Assembly: GCA_937871735.1 (NCBI GenBank)
Contig: CALMOI010000296.1
Location: 1-7,965, forward strand
Source of the DNA: an uncultured Comamonadaceae bacterium
GTDB taxonomy: Bacteria; Pseudomonadota; Gammaproteobacteria; Burkholderiales; Burkholderiaceae_C
DNA length: 7,965 nucleotides
Direction of reading: 5' to 3'
Both the position numbers and the translations under genes were made by a program. Below are positions 6,386-7,965 of this stretch, one piece after another. The stretch's first letter is position 1. Every line of letters begins with the position of its first letter. The notes under the pieces are model-generated. The model was not told the DNA's origin. It saw nothing but the letters and a program-made list of their open reading frames with translations, and did no database searches.

Positions 6386-7816
6386 ATGACATCCATTCCC
6401 ATGCTGATCGGCGGCCAGCCGGTCACCAGCGACGCCAGCTTTGACGTCATCAACCCCGCCACCGGCCAGCCCTTTGCCCAGGTCGCCGCTGGTGATGCAA
6501 GCCACGTCGATGCCGCCGTGCAGGCCGCGCAGCAGGCATTTGTCGCTTGGAGCCGCACCCCTGACGCCGAGCGCCAGCGCATGCTGCACGCGCTGGGCGC
6601 AGCGCTGCAAGACCACATGCCCGAGCTGATGGCGCTGCTGACGCGCGAAACCGGCAAGCCCCTGAACGGCCTGAACAGCGTGGGCGCGGGCATGGAGGTG
6701 GGCGGCTCCATTGCTTGGACGCACGTCACCGCTGACTTGGACTTGCCGGTCGAGGTGATTCAAGACAACGACGAGGCTCGGGTCGAAGTCCACCGCAAGC
6801 CGCTGGGCGTGGTGGCATCCATTACGCCCTGGAACTGGCCGCTGATGATCGCCATCTGGCATGTCATCCCTGCGCTGCGGGCGGGCAACACGGTGGTCAT
6901 CAAGCCGTCGGAACTCACGCCCGTGGCCACCGCCCGTTTTGTCGAGTTGGCCAACGCCATCCTGCCGCCGGGCGTGCTGAATTTGGTGACCGGCGCAGCG
7001 GGCTCTGACGTGGGCCCAGCGCTGGTGGCGCATCCGGGCGTGGCCAAGATCGTGTTCACAGGCTCTACTGCCACGGGCCGCAAGATCATGGCGAGCGCCT
7101 CGGCCAGCCTCAAGCGTTTGACGCTGGAACTGGGCGGCAATGACGCAGGCATCGTTTTGCCCGATGTGGATGTGCCAGCCATTGCGCCCCAACTGTTTGG
7201 CGCGGCCTTCCACAACAACGGCCAGACCTGCGCCTGCCTCAAACGCTTGTACGTGCATGACAGCCAGTACGACGCGCTGTGCGCCGAGCTGGCCCGGCTG
7301 GCCCAGGCCACGGTGGTCGGTGACGGCATGGAGCCCGCCACCCAACTCGGCCCGGTGCAAAACGCCGCCCAACTGCGCATCGTCGAAGGGTTTGCGGACG
7401 ATGCGCGCCGTGACGGTGGCCGCTTCTTGTGTGGCGGCCAGCGTCGCGCTGGCCCCGGCTACTTTTACGAGCCGACCATCGTCGCTGATTTGACCGACGG
7501 CAGCCGCTTGGTCGATGAAGAGCCCTTTGGCCCGATCTTGCCGGTGATTCGCTACAGCGATATCGACGAAGTCATAGCCCGCGCCAACCGCAATCCCAGC
7601 GGGCTGGGTGGCTCGATTTGGTCTAGCGACTTGGTTCGCGCCGCCGAGCTGGCACAGCGCCTAGAGTGCGGCAGCGTGTGGGTCAATGCACACGGCGCGA
7701 TTCAGCCGGATGCGCCTTTTGGCGGGGTCAAGCAATCGGGCATCGGGGTTGAGTTTGGCCGCCATGGTCTGGAGGAGTACACCTCGATTCAGACCGTGAA
7801 GGTCATGAAGCGCTGA
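6386..7816 (+). CDS. NAD(P)-dependent aldehyde dehydrogenase
   Basis: This 476-residue soluble enzyme has the usual length of the ALDH superfamily and would oxidise an aldehyde to its carboxylate in the cytoplasm. The catalytic set is complete: N150 in TPWNWP (oxyanion hole), E248 in LELGG (general base), C282 in NNGQTC (nucleophile) and E378/F381 in the EEPFGP cofactor motif. K173 and E176 in KPSE, together with GSTATG (226-231), mark the dinucleotide site; Glu at 176 favours NAD over NADP. The residues after LELGG are Asn-Asp where most family members have Lys, and a second Cys (C284) lies two residues after the nucleophile. The start has a strong AGGAG (6373-6377) eight bases upstream. The gene follows the transport cluster after a 74-base gap holding a terminator-like hairpin, so it may have its own promoter or depend on readthrough. 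The substrate cannot be deduced; an aldehyde from catabolism of a hydrophobic compound is a guess from context. Confidence 0.93.
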   Translation: MTSIPMLIGGQPVTSDASFDVINPATGQPFAQVAAGDASHVDAAVQAAQQAFVAWSRTPDAERQRMLHALGAALQDHMPELMALLTRETGKPLNGLNSVGAGMEVGGSIAWTHVTADLDLPVEVIQDNDEARVEVHRKPLGVVASITPWNWPLMIAIWHVIPALRAGNTVVIKPSELTPVATARFVELANAILPPGVLNLVTGAAGSDVGPALVAHPGVAKIVFTGSTATGRKIMASASASLKRLTLELGGNDAGIVLPDVDVPAIAPQLFGAAFHNNGQTCACLKRLYVHDSQYDALCAELARLAQATVVGDGMEPATQLGPVQNAAQLRIVEGFADDARRDGGRFLCGGQRRAGPGYFYEPTIVADLTDGSRLVDEEPFGPILPVIRYSDIDEVIARANRNPSGLGGSIWSSDLVRAAELAQRLECGSVWVNAHGAIQPDAPFGGVKQSGIGVEFGRHGLEEYTSIQTVKVMKR

Positions 7817-7831
7817 GGCAGGGCGCGGCGT

Positions 7832-7965
7832 TCACGGCAGCGACGGGGCGAAGCGCCCGTTGCGAATGTCATGCGCCAGCGGCCCCCAGACCAGCACCAC
7901 CAGCAGCAGCGCCAGCGGCAAGCTGGTGACGTAGCCCCAGGTCTTGAAGCCCAGCGCGCCCGCCA
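7832..7965 (-). CDS. 3' end of an unrecognised membrane-protein gene
   Basis: On the minus strand a frame is open from the right edge to a TGA (complement of 7832-7834), giving the last 43 residues of a protein. It contains one clear hydrophobic helix, TSLPLALLLVVLVWGPLA, followed by a short polar tail with Asp, Arg and Asn and a C-terminal end in Ser-Leu-Pro. This fits the final transmembrane segment of an integral membrane protein with a short tail, but no family is recognised from so little sequence. It converges on the aldehyde dehydrogenase gene, with 15 bases between the two stop codons, so it belongs to another transcription unit. Support is the open frame, the membrane-like composition and the G/C-rich third positions. 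The start and most of the gene lie outside the window. Confidence 0.6.
   Translation of the reverse strand, partial: AGALGFKTWGYVTSLPLALLLVVLVWGPLAHDIRNGRFAPSLP

Noticed and set aside
5298..7372. Long minus-strand frames opposite the propeller and dehydrogenase genes (5298-6278 and 6296-7372)
   Set aside because: Both lie fully antisense to genes with clear motifs and have shadow-like composition.
7843..7860. Hairpin ACGGGGCG / CGCCCGT near the convergent gene ends
   Set aside because: The stem has a bulged G, there is no T-run on either strand, and it lies inside the coding end of the minus-strand gene; not supportable as a terminator.

Overview
The window is GC-rich and tightly packed. 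Codon use strongly favours G or C at third positions, and the gene families present are typical of Betaproteobacteria. A member of the Burkholderiales, perhaps Comamonadaceae-like, is the most plausible source, but this is inferred from style and gene content and not from any marker gene.

Layout: five genes run on the plus strand. First is the 3' part of a DUF1329 gene (2-1129, 5' end outside the window). Then come a DUF1302 outer-membrane protein (1168-2805), an RND/MMPL-type inner-membrane transporter (2872-5265), a secreted YCF48/BNR-type beta-propeller protein (5280-6311) and an NAD(P)-dependent aldehyde dehydrogenase (6386-7816). The 3' end of an unrecognised membrane-protein gene lies convergently on the minus strand (7832-7965). 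There is no gene-free stretch longer than 75 bases, and no RNA gene, CRISPR array, insertion sequence or integration site was seen.

The first four genes look like one transcription unit, with gaps of 38, 66 and 14 bases. Their predicted locations span the envelope: an inner-membrane RND pump, a periplasmic DUF1329 protein of the LolA/LolB-like class, a periplasmic beta-propeller and an outer-membrane DUF1302 barrel. No periplasmic adaptor (membrane fusion protein) or TolC-type channel is present in the window. The set therefore reads as a possible trans-envelope carrier for a hydrophobic substrate that does not use the classical tripartite architecture. The substrate and direction of transport cannot be read from the sequence.

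A GC-rich stem-loop sits between the barrel gene and the pump gene and could set different expression levels. A terminator-like hairpin separates the propeller gene from the aldehyde dehydrogenase, so the dehydrogenase may be partly or wholly separately expressed. Its proximity still suggests a catabolic link, for example oxidation of an aldehyde derived from the transported compound. The most specific oddity is in the RND protein: the Asp-Tyr pair expected in both symmetry-related central helices is present only in the second repeat, and the first repeat carries Ser-His instead.
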